Notes: generated by a model from the letters alone, not told the origin. Positions 33,160-42,761 are shown, numbered from the stretch's first letter. The stretch: DNA of 64,000 nt from Haloarcula pellucida (GCF_014647235.1 NZ_BMOU01000002.1:372417-436416); one strand, 5' to 3'. Translations and numbers: made by a program.

Positions 33160-34127
33160 CGGGCCCCGAACGAGCGGACCGCGGACAGGTGTTGCTCGTG
33201 ACGACGTTCGGCATCGCCGTCCTGTTCGTGGTACTCGCGCTGGCGTTGAACGCCTCGGCGTACTCCCAGACGATGGCCGCGAGCCACGGCGACGACGGCC
33301 GGGACGCCGTCGCGTTCGCCGACGCGGCCGTCGAGGGGACCGACGGAACGCTCGCGTACGTCAACCACCACAACGACACGGACTACACGACCCTGCAGAC
33401 CGAACTAGACGAGGGCGTCGCCGACTGGAGCGAGAGCGCCGACGGCTACGCGGCCAGACGCGGGGGTCGAGCGACCGTCTCGGTCACGGGCACGACCGAG
33501 GGAACGCACATCGTGCAGAACGTCTCCACCCGACCGATGACCAACGTGTCGGGGGCCGACAACTGGACGCTCGCCACCGGCGTCTCCGGCACTCGCGACG
33601 CGCGACTGAACGTCTCGGAGAGCGCCCTCGTTACGCCCGCGGCCGACGACACCCCGAGCGCGTTGCTCGACGCCCACGCGTTCCACCTCGACGTGACCGA
33701 CGGGTCGGACGTCTGGCGACTGTTCGTCTACCGGAAGAGCGGCGACGTGGTCGTCAGAGTGCAGGACACGAGCGGGTCACTACAGCCCCGCTGTGCCGTC
33801 TCGGCTGGCGGGGACGGTTACGCCGTCGTCGACCTCTCGAACGGGTCGGTCGAAGGCACCCACTGTCCGCAGGTCGCCGAGTTCGACGCCGTAGGGGGGT
33901 CCTACGACGTCGAGTATCACTGGGGGTCGAACGCCGCCGGCAACTACACCATGACCGTCGACCGGTCGCGCCCCTTCGTCGAGGACAGCGACTACGGGAC
34001 GGCGGGCAGCGGCGACCCGCACGTGACCGAGCGCCTCTACAGCGCATCGGTTCGCGTCACGTACGAGACGCCACAGTCCTCGTACGTCACCGAGACGACG
34101 GTGCTGGCGGGTGATGCAGATGAATGA
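33147..34127 (+). CDS. Pilin-like minor protein C
   Basis: A 326-residue protein. The N-terminus ERADRGQVLLVTTFGIAVLFVVLALALNASAYSQTM has the class III pattern, a short leader then a hydrophobic helix. The body is an extended beta-rich, sequon-rich domain, including two Cys (about 216 and 239) that may pair. The start GTG at 33147 overlaps the previous gene by 13 nt; no upstream in-frame start is better. Its stop overlaps the next gene by 8 nt. Unnamed haloarchaeal pilin-associated family. Confidence 0.7.
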   Translation: MVDLTGPERADRGQVLLVTTFGIAVLFVVLALALNASAYSQTMAASHGDDGRDAVAFADAAVEGTDGTLAYVNHHNDTDYTTLQTELDEGVADWSESADGYAARRGGRATVSVTGTTEGTHIVQNVSTRPMTNVSGADNWTLATGVSGTRDARLNVSESALVTPAADDTPSALLDAHAFHLDVTDGSDVWRLFVYRKSGDVVVRVQDTSGSLQPRCAVSAGGDGYAVVDLSNGSVEGTHCPQVAEFDAVGGSYDVEYHWGSNAAGNYTMTVDRSRPFVEDSDYGTAGSGDPHVTERLYSASVRVTYETPQSSYVTETTVLAGDADE

Positions 34128-34578
34128 CCGCGGCGCCTCGACAGCCGTCGGGTACGTCCTGACGCTGGGTATCACGCTGTTGCTCGTCGTCGCCCTGCTC
34201 TCGGTGTCCGTCTCGCTCGTCGAGGACGAGCGCAGTAAGGCGGTCCACTCGGAACTGTCCGTCCTCGGGAACCGTCTCGCCGCGGAGTTGACCACGGCGG
34301 ACGGCATGGTCCGGGCGGCGGACGCGCCGGGGACGGTCACGGTGCGAGCGACGCTTCCCGACCGCGTCGCGAACGGGCAGTACCGACTCAGCATCGACGA
34401 GCGAGCGGCCACCGGGTCGTTCTATCGGTATCGCATCGTCCTCGAAAGCGACGTGGCCGACACCTCGGTCGCGGTCCACCTCAAGACCGGGACCGAGGTC
34501 GCGGAGACGACCGTCGACGGCGGGCCGGTCGTCGTGACCTACGACGACGGGACCGACACGCTGGAGGTGGTCGCGTGA
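34120..34578 (+). CDS. Pilin-like minor protein D
   Basis: A 152-residue protein that begins MNDRGASTAVGYVLTLGITLLLVVALLSVSVSLVEDERS, a pilin-type N-terminus (S-T-A-V-G then a hydrophobic helix, then charged residues). The rest is a single beta domain with few loops. Several start triplets cluster here (34111 GTG, 34114 ATG, 34120 ATG); 34120 keeps the shortest leader. It overlaps the previous stop by 8 nt and the next start by 4 nt (GTGA). Likely a minor pilin. Confidence 0.7.
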   Translation: MNDRGASTAVGYVLTLGITLLLVVALLSVSVSLVEDERSKAVHSELSVLGNRLAAELTTADGMVRAADAPGTVTVRATLPDRVANGQYRLSIDERAATGSFYRYRIVLESDVADTSVAVHLKTGTEVAETTVDGGPVVVTYDDGTDTLEVVA

Positions 34579-35300
34579 CCGACCGCGCCCAGAGTACGAC
34601 GGTCGGGTTCGTCGTCATCTTCGGTACCGTCCTCGTGATGGTCGGCCTCGTCAGCGTCAGCGGATTCGCGGCCCTCGAAGACGTGCGCGACGAGGAGCGG
34701 GTCACCAACGGCGTCCGGTCGTTCGAGGTGCTGGCGACCAACGTCGACGACGTGGCCATCGAAGGTGTGCCGAGTCGGACGACGACGGTGAAACTCGATG
34801 GCGTCTCGCTGTCGGTCGGGCCGAGCGTGACCTTCGAGGTCCGCGTCCCGGCCGATGGCTTCCGGAAGACAGTCGAGACCCGGCCGCTCGTACTGGACGC
34901 CAAGAGCGGGACGCGGGTCGTCTACGCGAACGGGGCCGTCCTCCGCGAGGACCGGGCCGGACAGGTGATGGCCAGACCGCCGCGACCGCTCGTCACGGCC
35001 GACTACGCGCGGCTTCACCTCGTTCGCACTCGACCAGTGGCGGCGACGTCGGTCGGCGGCCAGACCACGGCCAGCGTCCGGACGACCGCCAACGGGACCA
35101 CGGTCGCGTCGACCGGGACGGCGGGCGAGACCGTCTACCTCAACGTGACCTCGCCGCGGCACGAGGCGTGGGGCCGCTCCCTCGATAGCCACCCACAGAT
35201 GAGTTGTGCGCCCGTCGGCGGCGAGACGGTCTCGTGCGTGCTGACGACCGACGAGACCACGGTGTCGGTGACGGACGTGGACGTGCGACTCGGCGACTGA
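34575..35300 (+). CDS. Pilin-like minor protein E
   Basis: A 241-residue protein with the N-terminus MTDRAQSTTVGFVVIFGTVLVMVGLVSVSGFAALEDVRDEE, which follows the same class III pattern as the preceding gene. The extracellular part is beta-rich with three N-x-T sequons and two Cys near the end (about 207 and 216) that could close a loop. GTG start at 34575, coupled to the preceding gene. It is the last gene of the pilus operon; purC lies convergent 20 nt on. Confidence 0.7.
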   Translation: MTDRAQSTTVGFVVIFGTVLVMVGLVSVSGFAALEDVRDEERVTNGVRSFEVLATNVDDVAIEGVPSRTTTVKLDGVSLSVGPSVTFEVRVPADGFRKTVETRPLVLDAKSGTRVVYANGAVLREDRAGQVMARPPRPLVTADYARLHLVRTRPVAATSVGGQTTASVRTTANGTTVASTGTAGETVYLNVTSPRHEAWGRSLDSHPQMSCAPVGGETVSCVLTTDETTVSVTDVDVRLGD

Positions 35301-35320
35301 GTCGGTGCTTTTCGCTCTCG

Positions 35321-36355
35321 TTACAGGTCCCGAACGGCGTCGACGGCGGCCGAAAGCGACGGCGCGTCGAAGACGTTGCCGCCGACGTAGGCGTTGGTCC
35401 CGGCACAGTAGAGGTCCCGAGCGGCCATGATAACCGACTCGTCGAGCGGTTCCGGTTCGCGGTCACACAGTGACTTCCAGTCGGCGGTGCCCTCCTCGGT
35501 CGCCCGCTGTTTGGCCGTGGAGACGGCCTCGACCCACTCCGGCTGGGTTCGCTTGTGGTACTGGCGGATGACCTCCTTCGAGACCTGCTGGCCGTCGTAG
35601 GAGAAGCGGTTCTCGTCGAAGGTGCCGACGACGTCGGCGACGCGAATCTGGCCCTCGTGGTAGAGACACTCGATTTTGCCGTCCTCGTGGACCAACTCGG
35701 CATCTGCGGCTTGGTCCGTGACGACGTGGTTGACCGCGAGCGCCAGTTCCTCCAACTGGTCGACGCTGGCGGCGCCGGCGATACGGTCGGCCGCCGCACG
35801 GTCGAGGTAGCTGTCCTGTTCCTCGTACTTCGTCGAGAACTCGACGATTGGCTGGTCTAAGTCGACCACCTCGTCGGGCCACGCCTCGAAGTCGAGGCCG
35901 TGGTCCGCGGGGTCGGTGCGCTTCCGGAGCGACGACCCGACGGGGACGCGGTTCCGGAAGACGATTTCGAGCGGAATCAGGTAGTTCTGCCCCGCGGCGT
36001 CGTGGTAGGCCTCGTAGTCGTACTCACCGTCCGCAAAGGGCAGGTCCGGCACCTGCGTCAGCGCGATGACCATCTCCTCGGGGGCGTGGCCCGCCGAGAG
36101 CGCCTCGCCGAGGTCCAGCACCTCGTCGCTGTCGCCGGCCCGGACGCCCTCGTAGTGGGTCGGGATGTGGTTCTCCTCTAGCAACTGGAAGTTGAACGCG
36201 CCCATCGTACACAGCGACGCCCCCTTCTCGGGAATCGTGTCTGGCATCTTCCCCCAGTCGAACACCGAGTAGTCGTCCGTGAACACGAACGCGCCGCGAC
36301 CGAGATCGGTGGCCGTCGCCGCCTCGTCGATACGGAACTCCTTGACGCTCGTCAT
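35321..36355 (-). CDS. purC: Phosphoribosylaminoimidazole-succinocarboxamide synthase PurC
   Basis: A 344-residue SAICAR synthetase that ligates aspartate to CAIR using ATP. The N-terminus has [34 protein letters not shown], matching the ATP-binding and substrate-binding loops (S-V-F-D-W-G-x-M-P-D-x-I-P). A central [19 protein letters not shown] and [31 protein letters not shown] complete the signature. It is longer than the 240-residue bacterial enzyme, as in other haloarchaea. The start at 36355 (MTSVKEF) is preferred. Purine neighbours purQ, purS and purU lie elsewhere in the window. Confidence 0.93.
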   Translation of the reverse strand: MTSVKEFRIDEAATATDLGRGAFVFTDDYSVFDWGKMPDTIPEKGASLCTMGAFNFQLLEENHIPTHYEGVRAGDSDEVLDLGEALSAGHAPEEMVIALTQVPDLPFADGEYDYEAYHDAAGQNYLIPLEIVFRNRVPVGSSLRKRTDPADHGLDFEAWPDEVVDLDQPIVEFSTKYEEQDSYLDRAAADRIAGAASVDQLEELALAVNHVVTDQAADAELVHEDGKIECLYHEGQIRVADVVGTFDENRFSYDGQQVSKEVIRQYHKRTQPEWVEAVSTAKQRATEEGTADWKSLCDREPEPLDESVIMAARDLYCAGTNAYVGGNVFDAPSLSAAVDAVRDL

Positions 36356-36457
36356 TGCCGGCGCTTTGCGGGCGGGGACAAAGACGTTTCTCACTCGGCG
36401 CGAACAGTCTCCGCGGCAGATAACCGAGCCGCGGCGTCTGGGAGTCTCGACGGCAAG

Positions 36458-37339
36458 TCACCGGGCCGGAGAGTCCGTTGGCCTGCGGGCCCGGTCCCCG
36501 ATACCCGGCGTCGGCGGCAGCGACCGTTTGTGCGCCGTCGTCGAACACATCGAGACGAGGCGGGCCGCCGTGTCTTCGGCCACGTCGAGCGCCGCAGCCA
36601 CGCGCTCGACCGACTCATCCTGTTCGACGACGCGCCACAACACGGCGTCGACGACGTCGTAGGTCGCGCCGAGGTCGTCGGCGTCGGTCTGACCCACGCG
36701 GAAGCCGGCGGTCGGCGTTCGCTCGACGATGGCGTCAGGGAGGCCGAGGTGTCTGGCGAGTTCCCGGACCTCGGTCTTATAGAGGTCGCCGAGGGGGAAC
36801 AGGTCCGCGCCGGCGTCGCCGTGTTTCGTGACGTACCCCAGCAGGAGTTCCGACCGGTTGGCGGTGCCTACGACGAGGCGGTTCGTCCGGTTGGCGACGT
36901 AGTACGTACAGGCCATCCGGAAGCGGGCAATGGCGTTCCCGAGCGCCCGGTCTTCGGTCGGCGCCGAGTCGTCCGTGACGTCGGGGTCTAGCGTCGGGAC
37001 GACCGCCTGATGGAACTGCTGGAGGAGCGGTCGCAGGTGAACTCGCTGGAACGCGATGCCGAGGTGGTCGGCGACCGTTTCGGCCTCCATCGCCGCACAG
37101 GCGTCGGTCTTGTGACAGGGCAACGCGAGGCCGAGCACCCGGTCGGGGCCGAGGGCTTCGGCCGCGAGGGTCGCTGTCACCGTCGAGTCGAGGCCGCCGC
37201 TCATCGCGACGACGACGCCGTCCGCGTCGGCGGCCCGCACGCGCTCACGGAGGAACGCGGCGACGGCCGATTCGACCGCGGCCACGTCGTCACGGGGGAA
37301 CTGCACTGGGCTGTCTGGGTACTGCGTCTGGTCCGTCAT
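36458..37339 (-). CDS. nadE: NAD+ synthetase NadE
   Basis: A 293-residue N-type ATP pyrophosphatase. The P-loop SGGLDSTVTATLA (about 47-59) binds ATP; LVVGTANRSELLLGYVTKHGDAGADLFPLGDLYKTEVRELARHLGLP is the NAD synthetase core, with the conserved K-x-G-D and P-x-x-D-L-x-K-T. No glutaminase domain is present, so the enzyme should use ammonia. It amidates nicotinic acid adenine dinucleotide. The start MTDQTQYP at 37339 is preferred over the longer frame. The last 25 residues are Arg/Pro-rich and may be poorly conserved. Confidence 0.92.
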   Translation of the reverse strand: MTDQTQYPDSPVQFPRDDVAAVESAVAAFLRERVRAADADGVVVAMSGGLDSTVTATLAAEALGPDRVLGLALPCHKTDACAAMEAETVADHLGIAFQRVHLRPLLQQFHQAVVPTLDPDVTDDSAPTEDRALGNAIARFRMACTYYVANRTNRLVVGTANRSELLLGYVTKHGDAGADLFPLGDLYKTEVRELARHLGLPDAIVERTPTAGFRVGQTDADDLGATYDVVDAVLWRVVEQDESVERVAAALDVAEDTAARLVSMCSTTAHKRSLPPTPGIGDRARRPTDSPAR

Positions 37340-37490
37340 TGGTGTCCGTCTGTCGCTCCTACGAGCGGACCTGACGACCGGCGACATATACGACTAGTCC
37401 TTAAACACCTGTGAGAATCGGAGGATGCTAGCGGTTCGGGCCGCCGACGGAGGGGAACCCATTTGCCGTCGCCGCGACATCCACGACCAC

Positions 37491-38510
37491 ATGGCTGGGA
37501 ACCTGCTCGTGGAGGCGGGTGTCATCGTCGCCGCGACGGTGGCGATATGGAAAGGCAGCGAGTGGCTGGAGGCGGCGAGCGAACGGCTGGCGGCCTACTA
37601 CGGCCTGCCGGACGTGGTACAGGGGGCGATACTCGTCGCCGTCGGGTCGAGCTTTCCGGAACTCGCGACCGTCGTATTCGCGGCGCTCGACGGATCGATG
37701 CCGCTCGGCGTCGGCGCTATCGTCGGGTCGGCCATCTTCAACGTCCTCGTGATTCCCGCCGTCGCCGGCATCGCCACCGACGACGACATCGAGTCGAATC
37801 GGACGCTCGTCTACAAGGAGGCGCAGTTCTACATGTTGGCGGTGTCTGTGTTGCTCATTACGTTCGCGCTCGCGGTCATCTACTACCCCGGCGACGTGGC
37901 GCTCTCGGGCGAGGTCACCCGGCCGCTGGCGGCGATACCGCTGGCGCTCTACGGCCTCTACGTCTTCATCCAGTATCAGGACACGGCCGACTACGAGAGC
38001 GACGGGAGCGAGGCCGCGGACGTCGCCGTCGGACGGCAGTGGCTCTTCTTGCTGGCCGGCCTCGCGGTCATCCTCGTCGCCGTCGAGAACCTCGTCCACT
38101 CGGTGTCGGTCATCGGCGAGGCGGTCGGCGCCGACGAGTTCCTGCTCGGCGTCACCATCCTCGCCGGGGCGACGAGTCTTCCGGACACGCTCGTCAGCGT
38201 TCGCGCCGCCCGACAGAACCGTGGCGTCACCTCGCTGGCGAACGTCCTCGGCTCGAACACGTTCGACCTGCTCGTCGCGATTCCGATGGGCGTGTTCATC
38301 GTCGGCGCGTGGACCGTCGACTTCGAGATGGCGGTGCCGATGTTCGGCGTCCTCACGCTTGCGACCATCCTCCTCTTTACCGCCCTGCGGACCGACCTCG
38401 CCTTGAGCACGGTGGAGTCCTACGGACTGCTGGCGGCGTACGTCACGTTCGTCGCGTGGGTGGTCGCCGAGACGGTCGGTGCAGTCACCGGCGTCCTCCC
38501 GTCGGGATAG
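37491..38510 (+). CDS. Sodium/calcium exchanger family membrane protein
   Basis: A 339-residue protein with about ten helices in two repeats. The first alpha repeat carries VAVGSSFPELATVVFAAL...LGVGAIVGSAIFNVLVIP, the second GVTILAGATSLPDTLVSV...ANVLGSNTFDLLVAIP. These G-x-S-x-P-E/D and G-S-N-x-F motifs bind the cation in CaCA exchangers. It probably exports calcium in exchange for sodium or protons. ATG at 37491. It is divergent from nadE, with a 151-nt gap that holds CTTAAACACCTG-like AT-rich sequence as a possible promoter. Confidence 0.9.
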   Translation: MAGNLLVEAGVIVAATVAIWKGSEWLEAASERLAAYYGLPDVVQGAILVAVGSSFPELATVVFAALDGSMPLGVGAIVGSAIFNVLVIPAVAGIATDDDIESNRTLVYKEAQFYMLAVSVLLITFALAVIYYPGDVALSGEVTRPLAAIPLALYGLYVFIQYQDTADYESDGSEAADVAVGRQWLFLLAGLAVILVAVENLVHSVSVIGEAVGADEFLLGVTILAGATSLPDTLVSVRAARQNRGVTSLANVLGSNTFDLLVAIPMGVFIVGAWTVDFEMAVPMFGVLTLATILLFTALRTDLALSTVESYGLLAAYVTFVAWVVAETVGAVTGVLPSG

Positions 38511-38585
38511 CCCGCCGTGGGCCCGGGAACGCGCTGTCCGCACACACCCACACGTTTTTTGCCGTCGTTCCCGTTCGGACGAGCA

Positions 38586-39935
38586 ATGCCGGACGCCTTC
38601 GACGCCGCGGACCCTGCCGGGGAGTTCGACTTCACCCACCGGCCGGTGACGGACCAGTCCTTCGAGAACGCACTCGCGAAGGCGCGCGACGGAGCGCGTC
38701 TGTCCGTCGCCGACGGCGTCGAACTCATCACCACCGGAACCGACCACGACGGCATCGACCGCCGGCGGAAAGAACAGGTGTTAGAGGCCGCAGACCGACG
38801 GCGGGCCGAGGTGGTCGGCGACGAGGTGACGTTCGTCGCCAACCTCAACAACAACGTCACGACGGCCTGCAACACCGGTTGTCTGTTCTGTAACTTCAAG
38901 GACCGCTCCGAGCAGTTCCGTAGCAGCTATCAGGACGACCACGGCGGGTTCACCAAGACCCCCGAGGAGTCTCGTGACATCGTCAGTGACGCCATCGACC
39001 GCGGCATCTACGAGGTCTGTTCGGTCTCCGGCCTCCACCCGGCACTGGCGCTCGATGCGGAGCATCTGGAGATGCTGGAAGCCAGCGACCGGGGCGACCT
39101 GAACTACCGCCCGGCGAGCGAATACGACGTCGACCCGGGCACCTACTGCGAGCAGATACGCGCGATGGACGTCGGCGGCGTCCACGTCCACTCGATGACG
39201 CCGGAGGAGGCCTATCACGCCCGCCGGGGGACCGACTGGTCCTACGAGGAGGTGTTCGGTCGCCTGCAGGACGCCGGCCTCGACAGCGTCCCCGGCACGG
39301 CCGCCGAAATCCTCGTCGACGAGGTCCGCGACGTCATCTGCCCCGGAAAGATAGACAGCGGCGAGTGGCTGGCGGCGATGGAGGCCGCCGCAAACGTCGG
39401 CCTCGATACCACGGCGACCATCATGTACGGCCACGTCGAGAACGCGACACACCGCGTGGAACACCTCCAGAAGGTCCGTGACCTACAGGACCGGACCGGG
39501 GCCATCACGGAGTTCGTCCCGCTGTCGTTCGTCCACGCGGAGACGCCACTGTACGAACGCGGCATGGTCTCGGGCGGCGCCAGTCCCGACGAGGACGAAC
39601 TGATGATCGCGGTCTCGCGGCTCTTTCTGGACAACGTCGACCACATCCAGTCTTCGTGGGTGAAATACGGCGACGCTCACGGCCTGAAGATGCTGACCTG
39701 TGGCGCCGACGACTTCATGGGGACCATCCTCTCAGAGGAGATAACGAAACGCGCCGGCGGCGGCTACGGCGAGTTCCGCTCGTTCCGCGAGTACACGGAC
39801 ATGATAACTGCCATCGGCCGGACGCCCGTAGAACGGTCGACGGACTACGAACAGCGCCGCGTCGTCGACCCCGACGCCGACGTGGTCGGTCCGGAACTCG
39901 GTCCGCGGGCCGACGGGACGCCACTTCTGAACTGA
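38586..39935 (+). CDS. cofH: CofH, tyrosine-transferring subunit of FO synthase
   Basis: A 449-residue radical SAM protein. The cluster motif is CNTGCLFCNF (C-x3-C-x2-C). Later IYEVCSVSGLHPALALDAEHLEM and GGVHVHSMTPEEAYHARRGTDWSYEEVFGRLQDAGLDSVPGTAAEILVDEVRDVICPGKIDS match CofH closely. The enzyme joins a tyrosine-derived hydroxybenzyl unit to 5-amino-6-ribitylaminouracil; CofG (at 40237, convergent) then closes the ring to give FO, the F420 core. ATG at 38586. It has no close downstream partner and is not in an operon with cofG. Confidence 0.92.
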   Translation: MPDAFDAADPAGEFDFTHRPVTDQSFENALAKARDGARLSVADGVELITTGTDHDGIDRRRKEQVLEAADRRRAEVVGDEVTFVANLNNNVTTACNTGCLFCNFKDRSEQFRSSYQDDHGGFTKTPEESRDIVSDAIDRGIYEVCSVSGLHPALALDAEHLEMLEASDRGDLNYRPASEYDVDPGTYCEQIRAMDVGGVHVHSMTPEEAYHARRGTDWSYEEVFGRLQDAGLDSVPGTAAEILVDEVRDVICPGKIDSGEWLAAMEAAANVGLDTTATIMYGHVENATHRVEHLQKVRDLQDRTGAITEFVPLSFVHAETPLYERGMVSGGASPDEDELMIAVSRLFLDNVDHIQSSWVKYGDAHGLKMLTCGADDFMGTILSEEITKRAGGGYGEFRSFREYTDMITAIGRTPVERSTDYEQRRVVDPDADVVGPELGPRADGTPLLN

Positions 39936-40236
39936 GGCGCCGCTACGGGGCGAGTCGTTCCGTCGTAAAACCGAGGTGACCACGTCCTAGGTCGTAGTCG
40001 CCCCGAAACGACGTCGTTGCCCGGGTTGGCTGTCAGAGGCACGCCCCGGACATGTTACACATAGGCGCTCCAGAGGGTATATAACTAGGACCTAGCTGTC
40101 TAGGCGATTCTCAGTACTTGTAACTGCGTGAGGGAATTCCCTCACAGTTCACGCACGGCACACGGCGTTTCGGCTGACCGGACAGCACGCACAAAGCCCA
40201 GCTACGACCGACTGCGGGGCGCTGGATGGACTGTCC
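39936..40236. other. Intergenic region between convergent cofH and cofG, with orphan promoter-like site
   Basis: About 300 nt without a believable ORF. It holds a TATATAA box (40078-40084), an 11-nt inverted repeat CTAGGACCTAG (40085-40095), four CTAG tetranucleotides (39987, 40085, 40092, 40100) and an 18-nt perfect palindrome (40128-40145). Both flanking genes end here, so neither needs a promoter. A non-coding RNA, possibly antisense to cofG, is a fair guess. Confidence 0.55.
40128..40145. repeat. 18-nt perfect palindrome, extended by AACT/AGTT arms
   Basis: GTGAGGGAATTCCCTCAC equals its own reverse complement. AACT (40122-40125) and AGTT (40146-40149) extend the symmetry after a 2-nt bulge on the left. 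It could be a dimeric regulator site, or a hairpin at the 5' end of an RNA that starts near 40105-40110. Confidence 0.55.
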
Positions 40237-41370
40237 TCAGGCGTCGACCGGGTTCTCGCCCCGTTCGAGGACCGACCGGAAGCGCTCGCCAGCGGCCGTG
40301 TCGGCGCCGATAGCCTCGCGAATCGGCGGGGAGAGCCACTCGTCGTCGGCGAACCGCTCGTACACCGGCAGGCGCTCGGTGAGGGGCACCGACGCGCTGT
40401 CGGCGACGGCCCGCAGTTCCTGCAGGGCGGGCCACTCGTACTCGGGGTTGATGTGGTCGACCGTCACCGGGGAGACGCCGCCGAGGTCGTCGATGCCGCA
40501 GTCGGTCAGGTCGCGGGCCGGCGCGAGGTTGGGCGGCACCTGTACCGATACCTCCTCGGGCAGGCCCGAACGCGCCATCGCCGTCACGCGGCGCATCGTC
40601 GCGAGGTCCGGCGACCCGTTCTGCCAGCGCTCGTTTTCGACGACCGGTTGGACGATGACCTCCTGTACGTGACCGTAGCGGTCGTGCATCTCGCGGATAG
40701 CGAGGATACTCTCTGCTCGGTCTCGCCAGTCCTCGCCGAGGCCGACGAGGATACCGGTCGTAAACGGGACGCCGAGTTCGCCGGCGGTGCGAATCGTCGC
40801 CAACCGCTGGCCGGGATTCTTCGCCCGGGGGCCGCCGTGGGCCTGTACGTCTGCGGTCGTCTCCAGCATCACGCCCATCGAGGCGTTCAGGTCCGCGACC
40901 GTCGCCATCTGCTCGCGCGTCTGGTCGCCGGGGTTCGCGTGGGGGAGAAGCCCCTCCTCCAGCGCTATCTCGCAGGCCTGTCGGAGGTACTCGTGGATGG
41001 TCTCGTGGCCCAACGCGGCCAGTTGGTCGTACATCTCCGTATAGCGGTCGTCCGGGTCGTCGCCGAACGTGAACAGCGCCTCCGTACACCCGGCGTCGGC
41101 CCCCCGCTGGCACGTCTCGCGTATCTCCTCGGGGGTCATGAGGTCGGCCTGTCCGGGGGGGTCGTAGTACGTACAGTAGGTGCAGGTGTACCGACAGGCG
41201 GTCGTCAGCGGGACGAACACGTTCCGACAGTAGGAGAGTTCGTCTGCGGCGTCGATGTCGGCCGGCGTCACCGACACCAAGCGCTCTATCGCGTCGTCGT
41301 CGATGGTCACGTCGACGTCGTAGGCCTCGGCCCCGGGAATCACGTCCGCCGGTCTGTGCCGGACGACCAA
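40237..41370 (-). CDS. cofG: CofG, FO synthase ring-closing subunit
   Basis: A 377-residue radical SAM protein. The cluster motif is CRYTCTYCTYY (C-x3-C-x2-C). Next to it, EEIRETCQRGADAGCTEALFTFGDDPDDRY and the later MLETTADVQAHGGPRAKNPGQRLATIRTAGELGVPFTTGILVGLGED are the CofG pattern. It makes 7,8-didemethyl-8-hydroxy-5-deazariboflavin (FO). The start is TTG at 41370, 6 nt after the cofC stop; an ATG is absent nearby, and the short spacing argues for translation coupled to cofC. Confidence 0.9.
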   Translation of the reverse strand: MVVRHRPADVIPGAEAYDVDVTIDDDAIERLVSVTPADIDAADELSYCRNVFVPLTTACRYTCTYCTYYDPPGQADLMTPEEIRETCQRGADAGCTEALFTFGDDPDDRYTEMYDQLAALGHETIHEYLRQACEIALEEGLLPHANPGDQTREQMATVADLNASMGVMLETTADVQAHGGPRAKNPGQRLATIRTAGELGVPFTTGILVGLGEDWRDRAESILAIREMHDRYGHVQEVIVQPVVENERWQNGSPDLATMRRVTAMARSGLPEEVSVQVPPNLAPARDLTDCGIDDLGGVSPVTVDHINPEYEWPALQELRAVADSASVPLTERLPVYERFADDEWLSPPIREAIGADTAAGERFRSVLERGENPVDA

Positions 41371-41376
41371 AAGGGT

Positions 41377-41985
41377 TCACTCACGGGCGACGCCCACGCG
41401 GCCGTCGTCGTCGAACGACAACTCGAAGCCGGCGTCGACCAGCCAGTCGGCGGCCGCTCCGTCGCCGTGGAGCAGGACCTCCGCGAGGTCGGCCGGTTCG
41501 TCGACGTCCGTCGCCAACACTCGCGAGTCAACCTCGGCGAGACTGGCTCCGACAGTCCGCGCGATGCGGCGGTGGTCCCGAATCGACGCCCCGTGGTAGT
41601 CGACGCGGAAGTCGGGATGGCGACAGACGACGGCGTTCGTCCCGCCGCCGAGTCCCGGCGCCAGTACCACGTCGGCATCGGGAGCGAACAGGCGGTCGAC
41701 GGCCTCGGCGGTGAGAAGCGGCAGGTCGGCCATCACCACCGCGAGTGGCCCCGCCGAGAGCAGGTCGTTGACGAGCGCGTCCAGCCCCCGGTCGTCGACG
41801 GTCACCGGCGCGTCACACTCGACCGGTCCGGTCGAGACCACCTCGGGGCTGTAGCCGGCGCTCCCGAGCGCGGCCACGACGTCCGCGAGCATCGCCTCGG
41901 TGAACTCGCGTCGCTCGGCGGGACTGAGAACGGGCGAAAGCCGCGTTTTGGGGTCTCTCCCCGAGACGGGGACGACGGGTCGCAT
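41377..41985 (-). CDS. cofC: 2-phospho-L-lactate guanylyltransferase CofC
   Basis: A 202-residue nucleotidyltransferase. The N-terminus [28 protein letters not shown] holds the K-T-R-L nucleotide-binding pattern, followed by [18 protein letters not shown] (metal-binding D-x-P) and [18 protein letters not shown]. CofC activates phospholactate (or phosphoenolpyruvate) with GTP for F420 assembly. Its ATG shares TAATG with the stop of the upstream membrane gene, and cofG starts 6 nt after it, giving a tightly coupled run. Confidence 0.9.
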   Translation of the reverse strand: MRPVVPVSGRDPKTRLSPVLSPAERREFTEAMLADVVAALGSAGYSPEVVSTGPVECDAPVTVDDRGLDALVNDLLSAGPLAVVMADLPLLTAEAVDRLFAPDADVVLAPGLGGGTNAVVCRHPDFRVDYHGASIRDHRRIARTVGASLAEVDSRVLATDVDEPADLAEVLLHGDGAAADWLVDAGFELSFDDDGRVGVARE

Positions 41986-42761
41986 TACAGTTTGCTGTAG
42001 TCGTCGCCTTGGGTCTGCGTGTAGATGTAGTATCCGCCACCCGCGAGCAGGAGGAGGACCACGAGTCCGCCGCCGGCCAGCAGGAGCGTCTGGGTCGTCT
42101 GCTGACTCTGCTGGGCCTGCTGGGCCGTGTCACGGGCCTGATTCGCGAGGTTGATCGCGTTCTGGAAATTGCCGTTCTCGTAGGAGGAGACGGCGCTGTC
42201 GACCAGTTGCTCTGCCTCCTGGTTCCCACCGGCGTTGTCGATGGCCGTCTGGGCGCTGTCGATGGCCTGTCGGGCCTCACGGCTGTCGGCGGTGTAGTGG
42301 TGGGCCGTGCTGTTCTGGAACTCCTCTTCGTTGCTCCCACTCACTCGCGTGAGGCTGGCGACGACGTACTGCTCTTCTGGCTGGTAGGTGTAGTTCTCGA
42401 CGGCCGGCGTCGTGCCGGTGAGTTCGACCCGGACCTGGTCGCCGTTGTTGTCGATGTCGAGGCCCTGACTGAACGACTGGTCGCCGTAGGTCTGCTGGCT
42501 GACCTGACTGCCGGCGCGCAGGACCGTCACGGTCCAGCTAACGTTTTCCAGTTCCGTCTCGCCCGCGAGCGTCCACTCGTTGGACGTCCCGGTGAAGGGG
42601 TCGTCGACAGTGTAGGTGACCGTTACCTCCTCCCCGACGGCGGATTCGGAGGGCACGCCCTCTGCAGAGACAGTAAAGGCGCTGGCCGTACCGGCGAACG
42701 CGAGCAGGCCGACCACACAGAGGACGGTGACGATGCCCCTAGAAGAGTGGATCGAGTTCAT
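41985..42761 (-). CDS. Single-pass membrane protein with extracellular beta domain and coiled region
   Basis: A 258-residue protein. An N-terminal signal ([28 protein letters not shown]) is followed by a beta-rich ectodomain (about 30-150), then a helical Gln/Asn/Ala-rich stretch ([50 protein letters not shown]) like a TPR-type or coiled helix, then a C-terminal helix [24 protein letters not shown] and a short basic end. It is therefore a type I membrane protein. It overlaps the cetZ stop by 23 nt and the cofC start by 3 nt. Function unknown; co-expression with CetZ suggests an envelope role. Confidence 0.7.
   Translation of the reverse strand: MNSIHSSRGIVTVLCVVGLLAFAGTASAFTVSAEGVPSESAVGEEVTVTYTVDDPFTGTSNEWTLAGETELENVSWTVTVLRAGSQVSQQTYGDQSFSQGLDIDNNGDQVRVELTGTTPAVENYTYQPEEQYVVASLTRVSGSNEEEFQNSTAHHYTADSREARQAIDSAQTAIDNAGGNQEAEQLVDSAVSSYENGNFQNAINLANQARDTAQQAQQSQQTTQTLLLAGGGLVVLLLLAGGGYYIYTQTQGDDYSKL

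Noticed and set aside
37428-38747. Minus-strand frame of 439 codons
   Set aside because: It is antisense to the exchanger gene. No natural composition or known domain.
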